Shown: positions 16,600 through 25,030 of the stretch, piece by piece
Position numbering within the stretch: position 1 is the stretch's first letter
How the letters are laid out: every line of letters begins with the position of its first letter
Assembly: GCA_021776475.1 (NCBI GenBank)
Contig: JAJFFV010000005.1
Span: forward strand, 434,001-498,000
Source of the DNA: Parvularculaceae bacterium
GTDB lineage: Bacteria; Pseudomonadota; Alphaproteobacteria; Caulobacterales; Parvularculaceae
Direction of reading: 5' to 3'
Length of the DNA: 64,000 bases
Notes under the pieces: generated by a model
Told to the model about the DNA's origin: nothing
Seen by the model: the letters and a program-made list of their open reading frames with translations, nothing else
Databases searched by the model: none
Position numbers and translations under genes: made by a program

Positions 16600-19074
16600 C
16601 TACTCCTCACAGTGCCAGCAGGTTTCGTAGGCGCCCATGGATCCGCCAATGGGACTGCCCGGGGGCGTTTTGGGACCCTTGGCCGGCAGTGCCAATTCTG
16701 GTACCGGGCGGCTCAAATGGGCGTTGATCTGATCAGCCAGCCACAGACGGTGGCTCTTTTCTTCGGGCCTGGCACCCATATTTTTGAGAAACCGCTGTTC
16801 GAGTTGGATCAGGCGCGCCCGCACTTTTGCTTTGACATTCTGGGATGACGGGCCTTTTTCAAGGTCGATCAGTGTGAAAACATATCGTCCGCGAATGGTG
16901 CGTGCGACTTCGCCTCCCATGGGGCCCGTTTCCTCAGTAGCGAAAATCTTTTTCTCAACGCCGTTCATAATCTCCTCTAGCGAGGGCGCTAAATTCTGAG
17001 CATGGGACTGAACAATCCTTTCTACCCGAGCTGGGTGAAACAAGGCCGAGAATGTCAAATCCGCTGACGTCTCGATCGCCGACGTCATGTCGAAGATCGG
17101 GCGGGATCTGCTGCTGAGTGTTTCGCTCTGTACCCTGAAGTCGTATGACTGAGAACCCGGCACCATAAGCTCAAGGACGGATGGCGGCAGGATAAACTCA
17201 TCGACACTCAGGGTCGCAATTAGAACATCAATCGCACGGTTCTGTTCAGCCAAGGGCACCGGCACTATTTCGGCCTCATCCTCACCACGCTTGCCGTATT
17301 GGTATGACATACCACCGATTGATTTTGCCGCCGCGTTCACCTGATAGCGATGGTAGAGATAGATCGGCGTGATCACTTCTCGCAATGCCGACAAGGGCCT
17401 GCCTTCGGCGATCCGTGTCTCGTCGAAATTGGCAAGCGCGATGCGGCGCACATCCATAACGTTTTGAAGCTCGCTTACCGGATCCGATCCGTTGTCCCAG
17501 ACGGCAGCCTCCGGGTGCGCGGTCCCCGGCGAGCGGCCATCCTGATCGGCGATAAAGAGCAGCCCGGCTTCGCGCGCTTCGGCGACGACAATGTCAAGAT
17601 CCTGTTGTTCCGTTACCGGATCATATTCACCGTAGAGCCACTTGACAGCGGCAATATCCCAGTTGCCAATACCCTTGTCGTAGGCGACAGAGAAATCGAG
17701 ACTGCCGTCCGGCCGCGCGATGACCCATGGGGCCGGATAATCAGCCACTGAGGAGCGGCCGGTGGCCGACGCTGCAAAATTGTGCCCGAACCCAAGTGCG
17801 TGGGTGACCTCATGCGCAGCGAGTTGTCTGATCCGGTCGAGCGAAAGCTCAATCGGATCATCGATAGAGCCGGAGCCGGTTTTTGCCGTGCCAGCGAGGC
17901 CTTCAAAAATCATCCGATCCTGGCGAACTCGCTGGGAGCCAAGGATAACGTGGCCCTTGATATATTCTCCGGTACGCGGATCAATGACGCCGCCGCCATA
18001 AGACCAGCCCCGTGTCTGCCGGTGCACCCACTGAACGACATTATAGCGAATATCAAGAGGATGTGCCCCTTCTGGCAGGACTTCGACGCGGAAACCTCCC
18101 GCAAAGCCCGCTGCTTCGAAAGCTTCAGACCACCAAGAAATACCGTCGATCAGCGCCTCGCGGATCTGTTCTGGTGCGCCACGGTCAACGTAAAAGACGA
18201 TCGGCTCAATGATCGGACTGTCCGGATTACCGAGCTCTTCGTGCTGCAGCCGATGGCGTATGGCGTAAGATTGCAGGACCTGGCCATCCAGCGGGGCGGA
18301 GTAGTCATAAAAATCAAGCGAAAAAGTGCCGACGCGCGGATCCGCGGTACGCGGACGGTACCCATCATCCGGCAAGCGCACAAATGAATGGTGGACCGTC
18401 AGCGTCACGGCATTGGCCCAGGCAGCGGTTGCGTCTACTTCCGGACCGGGGGTTGACGAAGTGAACGTCAGATGCGCTTCAAGCTCGACATTGTCCGGGA
18501 ACGCAAGCGCTGCGCCTGCTGCCGGCACTGAGAGATCCGGCGAGAGGGAAAAACCAGCACCATCCTCGGCCATGGCATCAGCAAGACCTAAAAGATCCTT
18601 GGTCAGCAGGCTTGAAATATCAATCAGCAATTCGCCGTCTGGCGAAACCGCTTCTACCGGTGCTGACCAAATCAACGACCTGGCGAATGACTGACTGACC
18701 GCCTGTTGTTCAAGAGGGTTGTCGGCGCTGGCGCGATAGCGATGATTTTCAACCTCAGCGAAGACTTTACCACCGATTTCACGGAAGCGGATTATGACGC
18801 CGGAATTGCCCCAGCCGCGATCAAGCCCGATGGGATTTGATCCAAGCCCTGCAGCGAGCCGCATGGCGTGAATCGACCTGAGCGAGGTGCCATCTTCTGC
18901 TGGTGCTGGCAGCAGGGCCATGACCTTGCCAGCGCTGGCGTTTACGAAAATATCGAAGAAGCCGTCATGGCGTTCATATCCGGCAACAGCGCTGTCAAAA
19001 CCGTCCGACAGGTGTTCGCTCTCAGCACAGGCGACGAGCCCCACTATGATGAACACACTCAGAATGTATCTCAT
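16600..19074 (-). CDS. Zinc-dependent metalloprotease lipoprotein (metzincin, DUF5117-type)
   Basis: An 824-residue secreted protein. The signal peptide MRYILSVFIIVGLVAC ends in a lipobox, so it should be membrane-anchored in the envelope. After an N-terminal beta domain (about 30-290) comes the met-zincin catalytic core HEVTHALGFGH at 421-431 (three zinc His and catalytic Glu), preceded by YNVVQWVHRQTRGWSYGGGVIDPRTGEYIKGHVILG. The C-terminal helical part (about 560-800) ends with ETCWHCEE. The start at 19074 has GGGAGGGGG 3-12 bases upstream. Family members (DUF5117/DUF4953) are abundant in Bacteroidetes and marine proteobacteria and are presumed peptidases. Confidence 0.92.
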   Translation of the reverse strand: MRYILSVFIIVGLVACAESEHLSDGFDSAVAGYERHDGFFDIFVNASAGKVMALLPAPAEDGTSLRSIHAMRLAAGLGSNPIGLDRGWGNSGVIIRFREIGGKVFAEVENHRYRASADNPLEQQAVSQSFARSLIWSAPVEAVSPDGELLIDISSLLTKDLLGLADAMAEDGAGFSLSPDLSVPAAGAALAFPDNVELEAHLTFTSSTPGPEVDATAAWANAVTLTVHHSFVRLPDDGYRPRTADPRVGTFSLDFYDYSAPLDGQVLQSYAIRHRLQHEELGNPDSPIIEPIVFYVDRGAPEQIREALIDGISWWSEAFEAAGFAGGFRVEVLPEGAHPLDIRYNVVQWVHRQTRGWSYGGGVIDPRTGEYIKGHVILGSQRVRQDRMIFEGLAGTAKTGSGSIDDPIELSLDRIRQLAAHEVTHALGFGHNFAASATGRSSVADYPAPWVIARPDGSLDFSVAYDKGIGNWDIAAVKWLYGEYDPVTEQQDLDIVVAEAREAGLLFIADQDGRSPGTAHPEAAVWDNGSDPVSELQNVMDVRRIALANFDETRIAEGRPLSALREVITPIYLYHRYQVNAAAKSIGGMSYQYGKRGEDEAEIVPVPLAEQNRAIDVLIATLSVDEFILPPSVLELMVPGSQSYDFRVQSETLSSRSRPIFDMTSAIETSADLTFSALFHPARVERIVQSHAQNLAPSLEEIMNGVEKKIFATEETGPMGGEVARTIRGRYVFTLIDLEKGPSSQNVKAKVRARLIQLEQRFLKNMGARPEEKSHRLWLADQINAHLSRPVPELALPAKGPKTPPGSPIGGSMGAYETCWHCEE

Positions 19075-19279
19075 TGGCCCCCTCCCTGGGATATCATGTT
19101 TTCGGTTCTCTTTTTTTGCGGCACAATGGCGCAGGCGAACCGCTCCGGACAAGAGAAATGTCCCGGATTCGCCCTCCGGTTGTAAAAGTGACGCCTCTGA
19201 AAGGCAGGATTTAGCCCTTGCACTAGCCCGGCATATAGCCTCAGATGCCTGTTGGGCGTAGATTAGAGGAGAGATCCGG

Positions 19280-20338
19280 ATGAAACGAGGAGGCAGATTT
19301 TACCTTGTTGCGGGCGCGCTTTTGGGCGCAGCATCCTTTACACCAGCTTGGGCTGAAGCAGAAACAAGCGAGTTTCCAGGCACAAATACCCTAGTGCTAC
19401 GGGACTTCATCGCCACCGTCAGTGTTGTGACCGATGATGTCAAAGATATCTCTGTGACGATTGACAATGGCGATGCCGGCAAAGAGCCAGTGCTTGTCCG
19501 CCAAACCGGCAATAGCGTTGAGGTCTACAGCGTAGATGAACCAGACCAGAGGGCATTTTGGAAACAAATGAACTGGCATCGTCACGGTGAAGACACATTC
19601 AAGGTCTTCCTCGAGGATCGTCCTATCGTTCAGATCACCGTCCCACAGGGTACCTCTGTGGAGCTCGATGGTCTCGCGTCGCATTTGTCCGTCGGGAATA
19701 CCGATGGTGCTTTCGATGTAACCAGCACACTTTACGTTGAAGGAAATATCGGCAATGTGAGTTCCGCCAAGGTTCGGATCACAGATGCCGGTGAGCTTAA
19801 CTTTGCTTCCGTTGCAGGTGCCCTCGATGCAACAATCGCCGGCTCTGGTACGCTCTCGTTTAACAAGGTGAAAACAGCCGAGATCGGTATCGCCGGCTCC
19901 GGTGACATACAAATCAATTCGATCGACGGTCCGCTGAGCGCCGACATCAGAGGCTCAGGCGACATTGACGTCGGCGATGTTGTAGGAAAAACCGATTTGC
20001 GGATAGCCGGATCAGGCGACATTGAGGTCGGCAAGATCCGCGGCGGCGCCGATATTTCGATCCGCGGATCAGGCGACATCATCGTCAATGAAATTAACGG
20101 GCCGTCGTCCGTCGCAATTACCGGCAATGGCGACGTTGAAATCAAAAACGGCAAAGCCGAAAATCTTAAAGTCCGTATTACTGGTTCCGGCGATTTCGAT
20201 TTTAACGGGCTCGCGACCAATCCGGATATACGCCTTTCCGGCAATGGGGACGTGTTCATAAAGGATTATGAAGGCAGCCTCTCCACGAAGGGTAGTAGCG
20301 GCGATATTACGATTGGGGACGTCCAAATCGACAATTGA
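19280..20338 (+). CDS. DUF2807 (GIN domain) exported repeat protein
   Basis: A 352-residue protein with a signal peptide (MKRGGRFYLVAGALLGAASFTPAWA). From about residue 195 to the end it consists of short near-repeats built around I-x-GSGDI: GSGDIQINSIDGPLSADIR, GSGDIDVGDVVGKTDLRIA, GSGDIEVGKIRGGADISIR and so on, about 18-20 residues each, which should fold as a right-handed beta-helix. Matches the DUF2807/GIN 'putative auto-transporter adhesin head' family. It is envelope-exposed by inference. The gene is single, divergent from the metalloprotease, and followed by a hairpin at 20415-20446. Confidence 0.85.
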   Translation: MKRGGRFYLVAGALLGAASFTPAWAEAETSEFPGTNTLVLRDFIATVSVVTDDVKDISVTIDNGDAGKEPVLVRQTGNSVEVYSVDEPDQRAFWKQMNWHRHGEDTFKVFLEDRPIVQITVPQGTSVELDGLASHLSVGNTDGAFDVTSTLYVEGNIGNVSSAKVRITDAGELNFASVAGALDATIAGSGTLSFNKVKTAEIGIAGSGDIQINSIDGPLSADIRGSGDIDVGDVVGKTDLRIAGSGDIEVGKIRGGADISIRGSGDIIVNEINGPSSVAITGNGDVEIKNGKAENLKVRITGSGDFDFNGLATNPDIRLSGNGDVFIKDYEGSLSTKGSSGDITIGDVQIDN

Positions 20339-20410
20339 TCCGCGCTGGACCGCCGCTGTTTATTCGCGAACGGATGAACCGTCAGATATTCTGTGAAAAT
20401 CAATACAACA

Positions 20411-20446
20411 AAAAACCGGACCGCGCTAAGATAGCAGCGGTCCGGT
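20411..20446 (-). terminator. Strong minus-strand intrinsic terminator with no annotated gene feeding it
   Basis: ACCGGACCGC (20415-20424) pairs perfectly with GCGGTCCGGT (20437-20446), and an inner GCTA/TAGC adds four pairs around an AGA loop. On the plus strand a run of A precedes it (20408-20414) and no T run follows. So the U-tract exists only for transcripts read on the minus strand. Confidence 0.7.
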
Positions 20447-20494
20447 AAATTTCGGCAGTTTCCTACCCTCATTTTTTTCGCACCAATTATTATA
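20415..20494 (-). ncRNA. Candidate small RNA on the minus strand upstream of efp
   Basis: A perfect TATAAT (20494-20489 on the minus strand) with GCGACA 16 bases upstream (20516-20511) points toward the terminator at 20411-20446. Transcription would give an RNA of roughly 70 bases. No convincing open frame exists in this stretch. This is inference from promoter-like and terminator sequences only. Confidence 0.35.
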
Positions 20495-20700
20495 ATTTTT
20501 TTTGGCGCTCTGTCGCCGGGATTAGCATCAACAGGCGCCGCAAAACAACCAAATTCGTTGCTGCAACGCAACATTCAGTGTTTGTGTCAGGTTGCAGCGC
20601 ACAAAATAACATGCCAAAAGGCGCGCTCACAAGCGCATTCTCCTTAAGGTTGATACTCGCAGAGAATAAACACGCACGAATTTGAAGGACCCCCTAAATC

Positions 20701-21264
20701 ATGAAGATCAACGGAAATGAAATCCGTCCCGGCAATGTTGTGCAGCACCAGAATTCTTTGTGGGTTGCGGTTAAAACCGACGCTGTCAAACCCGGCAAAG
20801 GGCCAGCCTACGCACAGGTCGAGTTAAAAAACCTGCTCGATGGCCGCAAGCTCAACGAACGGTTCCGAGCGTCTGAAACGGTTGAGCGCGTGCGCCTTGA
20901 ACAGAAAGATCATACTTATCTTTATGCGGAGGGTGCTGATCATGTATTCATGGACGCCGAGAGCTATGAGCAGATCAACATCAGCGGCGACATGCTGGGT
21001 GATCGCGCTGCGTTTTTGCAGGACGGTATGAAGGTTGTCGTTGAGAGCCACGAAGGACGGGCGATCAGTGTACAGATGCCGGAGCAGGTCGTACTGGAAG
21101 TGACCGAAACCGAACCAACCGTAAAAGGCCAAACTGCCTCCGGTTCATACAAGCCAGCTGTGCTTGACAATGGGCTCCGGGTTATGGTGCCGCCCTACAT
21201 GACAGTTGGCGAAAGGGTCGTCGTCAACACAACAACCGTCGAATATGTGAAGCGGGCTGATTAG
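20701..21264 (+). CDS. efp: Elongation factor P
   Basis: A 187-residue [48 protein letters not shown], with the modifiable lysine in PGKGPAYA (Lys34), followed by the two OB domains and the closing [32 protein letters not shown] binds between the P and E sites and relieves stalling at polyproline. The Lys-type loop suggests EpmAB-style or no modification rather than rhamnosylation (Arg). AAGGACC lies 11 bases upstream. The 360-base upstream gap holds the hairpin and small-RNA candidate described separately. Confidence 0.97.
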   Translation: MKINGNEIRPGNVVQHQNSLWVAVKTDAVKPGKGPAYAQVELKNLLDGRKLNERFRASETVERVRLEQKDHTYLYAEGADHVFMDAESYEQINISGDMLGDRAAFLQDGMKVVVESHEGRAISVQMPEQVVLEVTETEPTVKGQTASGSYKPAVLDNGLRVMVPPYMTVGERVVVNTTTVEYVKRAD

Positions 21265-21390
21265 TGGCCGCTTAAGGCTGTCTTATGAGGTAACTGCCTT
21301 AAAAAAAAAAGCAAGACAGACAGATGACAGAGTTGTTCCCAACGGGTACTTTTAGACGAACACACAATTTCTTGAAGACGCGGAGAATGT

Positions 21391-22164
21391 ATGCGCCTGG
21401 CTTTGATCTGCTTTTTGTGGACGGTATCCGCCTGTGCACAAGCACCGGACACAATTCGACCTGAGCGGTCGACGAATACTGTCGAGTTTCGACAACTTGC
21501 CGACAATGTCTGGCTGCATACAAGCTATCGCGACCTGCCCGAATGGGGACCGGTTCCCTCCAACGGTCTGGTAGTCGTCACCCCACGCCAGGTCCTATTG
21601 GTGGATACGGCCTGGGACGATGATCAGACAGCGAAAGTTCTCGCCTGGGCACAGACAACGCTTGGTCGCCCCGTTACCCACGCTGTTTTTACGCACGCCC
21701 ATGATGACAAGATGGGCGGCGTTGGCTTGACTATAGAGCGTGGGATTGAAACCTATGCGCATGAACTCTCCAATGGGATCGCGCCGATCAAAGGGCTGGT
21801 CCCGGCAGAAAACAATCTCGAATTCGATAATCGAAATGTCGCCGATCCTGTTGCCGGGATCGAAATCTTCTACCCTGGACCAGGACACACGGCAGATAAC
21901 GTCGTTGTATATATAGTGGAGCATAGCATCTTGTTTGGCGGTTGCTTGATCCGCCCGAAGGGAGCCAAAACCCTCGGAAACACAGCTGATTCTGATATCG
22001 CTAACTGGAGTGATGCTGTAGAAAACGTTGCTTCGCGCTACCCGGACGCATCGCTCGTGATCCCCAGCCATGGGCTTCCGGGAGATCACGGGTTGCTCTC
22101 AGCAACGATTGAGCTTGCCCGCGAGCGACAATCCCGCGGTACGGGCGACCGGCAGGACGATTAG
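21391..22164 (+). CDS. Subclass B1 metallo-beta-lactamase, predicted lipoprotein
   Basis: A 257-residue enzyme with all B1 zinc ligands: THAHDDKMGG gives His102, His104 and Asp106, GHTADN gives His166, FGGCLI gives Cys185 and IPSHG gives His227. The Lys of RPKGAKTLGNTADSD (substrate-carboxylate binding) and WGPVPSNGLVVV (flexible loop region) are also visible. The signal MRLALICFLWTVSAC has a lipobox-like VSAC, so it may be lipid-anchored as NDM enzymes are. B1 enzymes hydrolyse penicillins, cephalosporins and carbapenems in the periplasm; activity here is predicted, not shown. A BlaI repressor and an M56 protease lie 0.7 kb downstream, separated by a decayed gene. CGGAGA lies 5 bases before the ATG. 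Confidence 0.9.
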   Translation: MRLALICFLWTVSACAQAPDTIRPERSTNTVEFRQLADNVWLHTSYRDLPEWGPVPSNGLVVVTPRQVLLVDTAWDDDQTAKVLAWAQTTLGRPVTHAVFTHAHDDKMGGVGLTIERGIETYAHELSNGIAPIKGLVPAENNLEFDNRNVADPVAGIEIFYPGPGHTADNVVVYIVEHSILFGGCLIRPKGAKTLGNTADSDIANWSDAVENVASRYPDASLVIPSHGLPGDHGLLSATIELARERQSRGTGDRQDD

Positions 22165-22207
22165 GTTTTGTTTTGCCCCGTTCAGCCATGAGCCGGCCAA
22201 CCTTTGC

Positions 22208-22775
22208 TCAGTCGCCGGTGACTAATTCCAGACCGCCGCCCAAATGTGCTTTGCCGTAGAGGCGTAGTGCCCCCTTTGGGTTAACGATGCCAATGGGATC
22301 AAACAGTTTCCGTTGAGCATACCCGGGCACCGGGTCGCCGGTTCGATGATTTCGCCAATTAACTGTGCACCAGCAATGCACTAGGAAAAAAGCCGATCGA
22401 AGCCGCTAGGACGGGCGGTTTTTGATCGGCAGCTCCTTCAAAAGAAAGCGGACCAATCTTCAACAAGATAGATGCGTTCTTCGCACCATGCCGGTAACCG
22501 GTTTCCCAACGCTTCGGGTGTTGTGTAATCAGCTTTGGCTTGGTCCTCGAAAATAGCCCTCAAACAAGACTTCTAATCCACAGACTAGAAACCGCATATT
22601 TCCCCGCTTCAACAGCGGTCGAAAGCACTTCAACCTCAGCGTCGCTGCAGCAGAAATCCTGCGCACTGCTTTCCCCGCAGGACGACAATAACGCCAGATA
22701 TAGGATCGCTGCAGCCAAAACTACTAGTCGCTCATACCTCCAGTTAACCGCAACCCTTGCCCTTGCTTTCAACAT
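22208..22775 (-). pseudogene. Decayed gene with several frameshifts, possible lipoprotein or FAD-oxidase-like tail
   Basis: The minus strand carries consecutive coding-like pieces in shifting frames. 22775-22560 starts with a hydrophobic run and LALLSSCGES (lipobox-like). About 22560-22438 reads DYTTPEALGNRLPAWCEERI and ends DWSAFF-stop. About 22455-22362 reads EGAADQKPPVLAASIGFFPS; dropping one T in the run near 22440 would join it to the previous piece. 22345-22208 ends with AQRKLFDPIGIVNPKG and GALRLYGKAHLGGG. The DPxGIVNPxG part resembles the C terminus of FAD-linked oxidases, but the match is weak. At least three frame changes in 570 bases indicate decay, or poor assembly. Confidence 0.45.
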
Positions 22776-22783
22776 TAAATATT

Positions 22784-22797
22784 ACTAATTTTATAGT
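22784..22797. promoter_or_regulatory. Weak candidate BlaI operator
   Basis: ACTA-ATTTTA-TAGT, an inverted repeat in an AT-rich tract 52 bases before the blaI start. BlaI/MecI boxes in other bacteria contain TACA/TGTA half sites, so the match to the known motif is only partial. Confidence 0.25.
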
Positions 22798-22848
22798 TTG
22801 AAGCCCAACCCCGAAGCAGTACGCTTCTAAAAGAATGAGCAGGTAGCC

Positions 22849-23226
22849 ATGCCGAGAAAACCGTCCGTCGCTCTGACCGAAGCAGAACAGCGTGTGATGC
22901 AGGTTCTTTGGGAAACCAAAGAAGCCTCCGTGCGCGATGTCCACGAAAAGCTCAATAAAAAACGGAAGCTCGCCTACACGACGGTGCTGACTATTTTGAA
23001 AATCCTGCATGACAAGGGATATGCCGGCAATCGCAAGGAAGGCCGGGCGTTTATATATATCCCACTGATCACACAGCAAGAAGCGCAGCAAAAAGCGCTG
23101 TCGCATTTGGTAAAACGATTTTTCGGCGGCTCACCACAGGCGTTGGCACAACATCTGGTCGAGCTTGAGGATATTGATCTCGAAGATCTCGCAGCGTTGC
23201 GAGAAGAAATCGAAACACAAAAATAA
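22849..23226 (+). CDS. blaI: BlaI/MecI/CopY-family transcriptional repressor
   Basis: A 125-residue winged-helix repressor: LTEAEQRVMQVLWETKEASVRDVHEKL, then KLAYTTVLTILKILHDKGYAGNRKEGRAFIYIP, the wing and DNA-reading helix of the family, and a C-terminal dimerisation helix with QKALSHLVKRFFGGSPQALAQHLVE. In staphylococci and bacilli BlaI represses beta-lactamase genes until the partner protease BlaR1 triggers its cleavage. Here it lies 31 bases upstream of an M56 protease gene, the standard regulator/protease pair. Confidence 0.93.
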   Translation: MPRKPSVALTEAEQRVMQVLWETKEASVRDVHEKLNKKRKLAYTTVLTILKILHDKGYAGNRKEGRAFIYIPLITQQEAQQKALSHLVKRFFGGSPQALAQHLVELEDIDLEDLAALREEIETQK

Positions 23227-23257
23227 CAAGACTGACATCGGCAAAAGGGGATGAAGC

Positions 23258-25030
23258 ATGGAAGGGTTACAATGGATCGCAGAGATTGCGTTTCGTCATC
23301 TCTGGCAAGGTGCTTTGATACTTGGTATCGTTAGCACGCTTCTTCTCTATAAAGACAAATGGAGCGCCGAACACCGCTCATGGATCTGGGCGGCAGCTGT
23401 TCTGCTAATCGGAACAATGCCGGTAGTCACTCTGATACCAACCCCAAGCCTGGGCACGATGCCAACGCTTATTTCAGGCAGTAATGTTATTTCTGGTTCG
23501 TCCGGTGCACCGCTCACGGACGTGGTCAACAACGCGTATAATTACCCCGCCACACTTCTGTCGCCGGTGACTGAAACAATCGACCGCTCGTTCATGAGCC
23601 GCGAAATGCTGTTCTATACAATAATCGGCCTATGGGCGATTTTCACGATCCGTGCCCTGACGACACTTTATATGGCGTGGCAACGCACGCGCGATTTGCG
23701 TCTTAATGCTGAACCACTCAAAGAAAAACATGCGTTCTTACCAGGCGACTGGCCGGCATCTGTGACGGTCGCGGTCAGCGACAAAATCGAAGGACCAATG
23801 GCCGTAGGACTACTGACGCCTTATGTGATGTTGCCGGGCAAGCTCATTCATACGCTTTCCACCGAACAATTGCGGCATGTGCTCGCGCATGAACTGGCGC
23901 ACATAAAACGCGGTGATCTTTTGTGCGCGTTCGCCCAACGGATATTGCTTGCGGTCTATTGGTGGAGCCCGTTCATGCATATGGCCTGTAACAATCTGCG
24001 CACTGAGCGCGAGATGGCCTGCGATGATCGTGCCGTTCGCATGGCCGGCTGTTCAAAGAACTACGCAACCTCACTGTTAGACAGTGCAGAATCACTGATC
24101 GTCGGACATCGGACAGCCACCAACCTGATGGCTGTTGGTGCGTTTGAACGCGGTAAGGACAACTTCTTCTCACGGCGCATCAAACGACTTATCAATGCCG
24201 ACTATCGTGACGACCTCAAGCTTGGCCGGCCGCATCTTGCCGGCCTCACAAGTGCTACCGCCATCATCGCATTACTGTTCGTCCTGTCACCACGGACCAC
24301 ATTTTCCGCGGTCTGGCCGGGCGAAGAAGAGGGTGTTTGCTGCGATGAGTTCATCGAAGCCATTCTTAATCAAGACCACAAACGTAAAGTTGAACTTGTC
24401 GAAGAAGGCGCTGACCTCAACTGCATTGGCGAGGAAGGATTATCCCCTCTTGTTGCCGCGACGCATACCGGGGATATCTCAATGGTCGCATGGCTGATTG
24501 AAAGAGGCGCGGATGTTAATCTTGTAACGCCGTCTGACGGGACGCCGTTGATGGAAGCTGTAGCGCACGGCCGTACGATGATCGCCAATAAACTAATCAC
24601 AGCCGGCGCGGATATCAATGTGGTTGCAGATGGTGATGGCACCGCGTTGATCAACGCTGCCCATAAGGGCGATGCTGATATGGTGCATTGGCTGCTTGAG
24701 AAAGGGGCCAATGTAAATCTAGTCACCGCCGGGAATGGTACCGCGCTTGTTGAGGCTGCTGCCCACGGACATACTACTGTGGTCAAGAAACTACTCGCCG
24801 CTGGCGCTGATCCTAACCTGTTTGTTGAAGGCGGAGAAACCGCATTGATCGCAGCAGCGCGCGAGGGCCACTACACTATCGTCAAATATCTGGTCAAATA
24901 TGAAGCCGACATCAGCTTCTCCGCCTGGCAAGGCAGCGAAGAAATCTCAGCAATCTCTGAGGCCAAACACCACGGCCACAACAAAATCGCGTCGTATCTA
25001 AAAGCACAAGCAGAAGATCGGCGGGGCTAG
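23258..25030 (+). CDS. M56 (BlaR1-like) membrane metalloprotease fused to C-terminal ankyrin repeats
   Basis: A 590-residue protein. Residues 1-145 contain three hydrophobic segments (12-31, 42-61 and 118-140). The cytosolic gluzincin domain carries HELAHIKRGD (211-220, zinc His211/His215, catalytic Glu212) and NLRTEREMACDDRAV (downstream acidic zinc ligand). A fourth helix (330-345) precedes a Cys pair (361-362) and about six ankyrin repeats (395-580), for example GTALINAAHKGDADMVHWLL and GTALVEAAAHGHTTVVKKLL. In BlaR1 the segment after this helix is the extracytoplasmic penicillin-binding sensor, so the ankyrin array should face the periplasm. No transpeptidase-like SxxK sensor is present. 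It follows blaI by 31 bases and overlaps kdsB by 4 bases at the convergent ends. Confidence 0.9.
   Translation: MEGLQWIAEIAFRHLWQGALILGIVSTLLLYKDKWSAEHRSWIWAAAVLLIGTMPVVTLIPTPSLGTMPTLISGSNVISGSSGAPLTDVVNNAYNYPATLLSPVTETIDRSFMSREMLFYTIIGLWAIFTIRALTTLYMAWQRTRDLRLNAEPLKEKHAFLPGDWPASVTVAVSDKIEGPMAVGLLTPYVMLPGKLIHTLSTEQLRHVLAHELAHIKRGDLLCAFAQRILLAVYWWSPFMHMACNNLRTEREMACDDRAVRMAGCSKNYATSLLDSAESLIVGHRTATNLMAVGAFERGKDNFFSRRIKRLINADYRDDLKLGRPHLAGLTSATAIIALLFVLSPRTTFSAVWPGEEEGVCCDEFIEAILNQDHKRKVELVEEGADLNCIGEEGLSPLVAATHTGDISMVAWLIERGADVNLVTPSDGTPLMEAVAHGRTMIANKLITAGADINVVADGDGTALINAAHKGDADMVHWLLEKGANVNLVTAGNGTALVEAAAHGHTTVVKKLLAAGADPNLFVEGGETALIAAAREGHYTIVKYLVKYEADISFSAWQGSEEISAISEAKHHGHNKIASYLKAQAEDRRG

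Noticed and set aside
21261-21320. Terminator after efp (TTAAGGC/GCCTTAA arms around 21272-21302)
   Set aside because: The stem is short and followed by a run of A, not T, on the plus strand.
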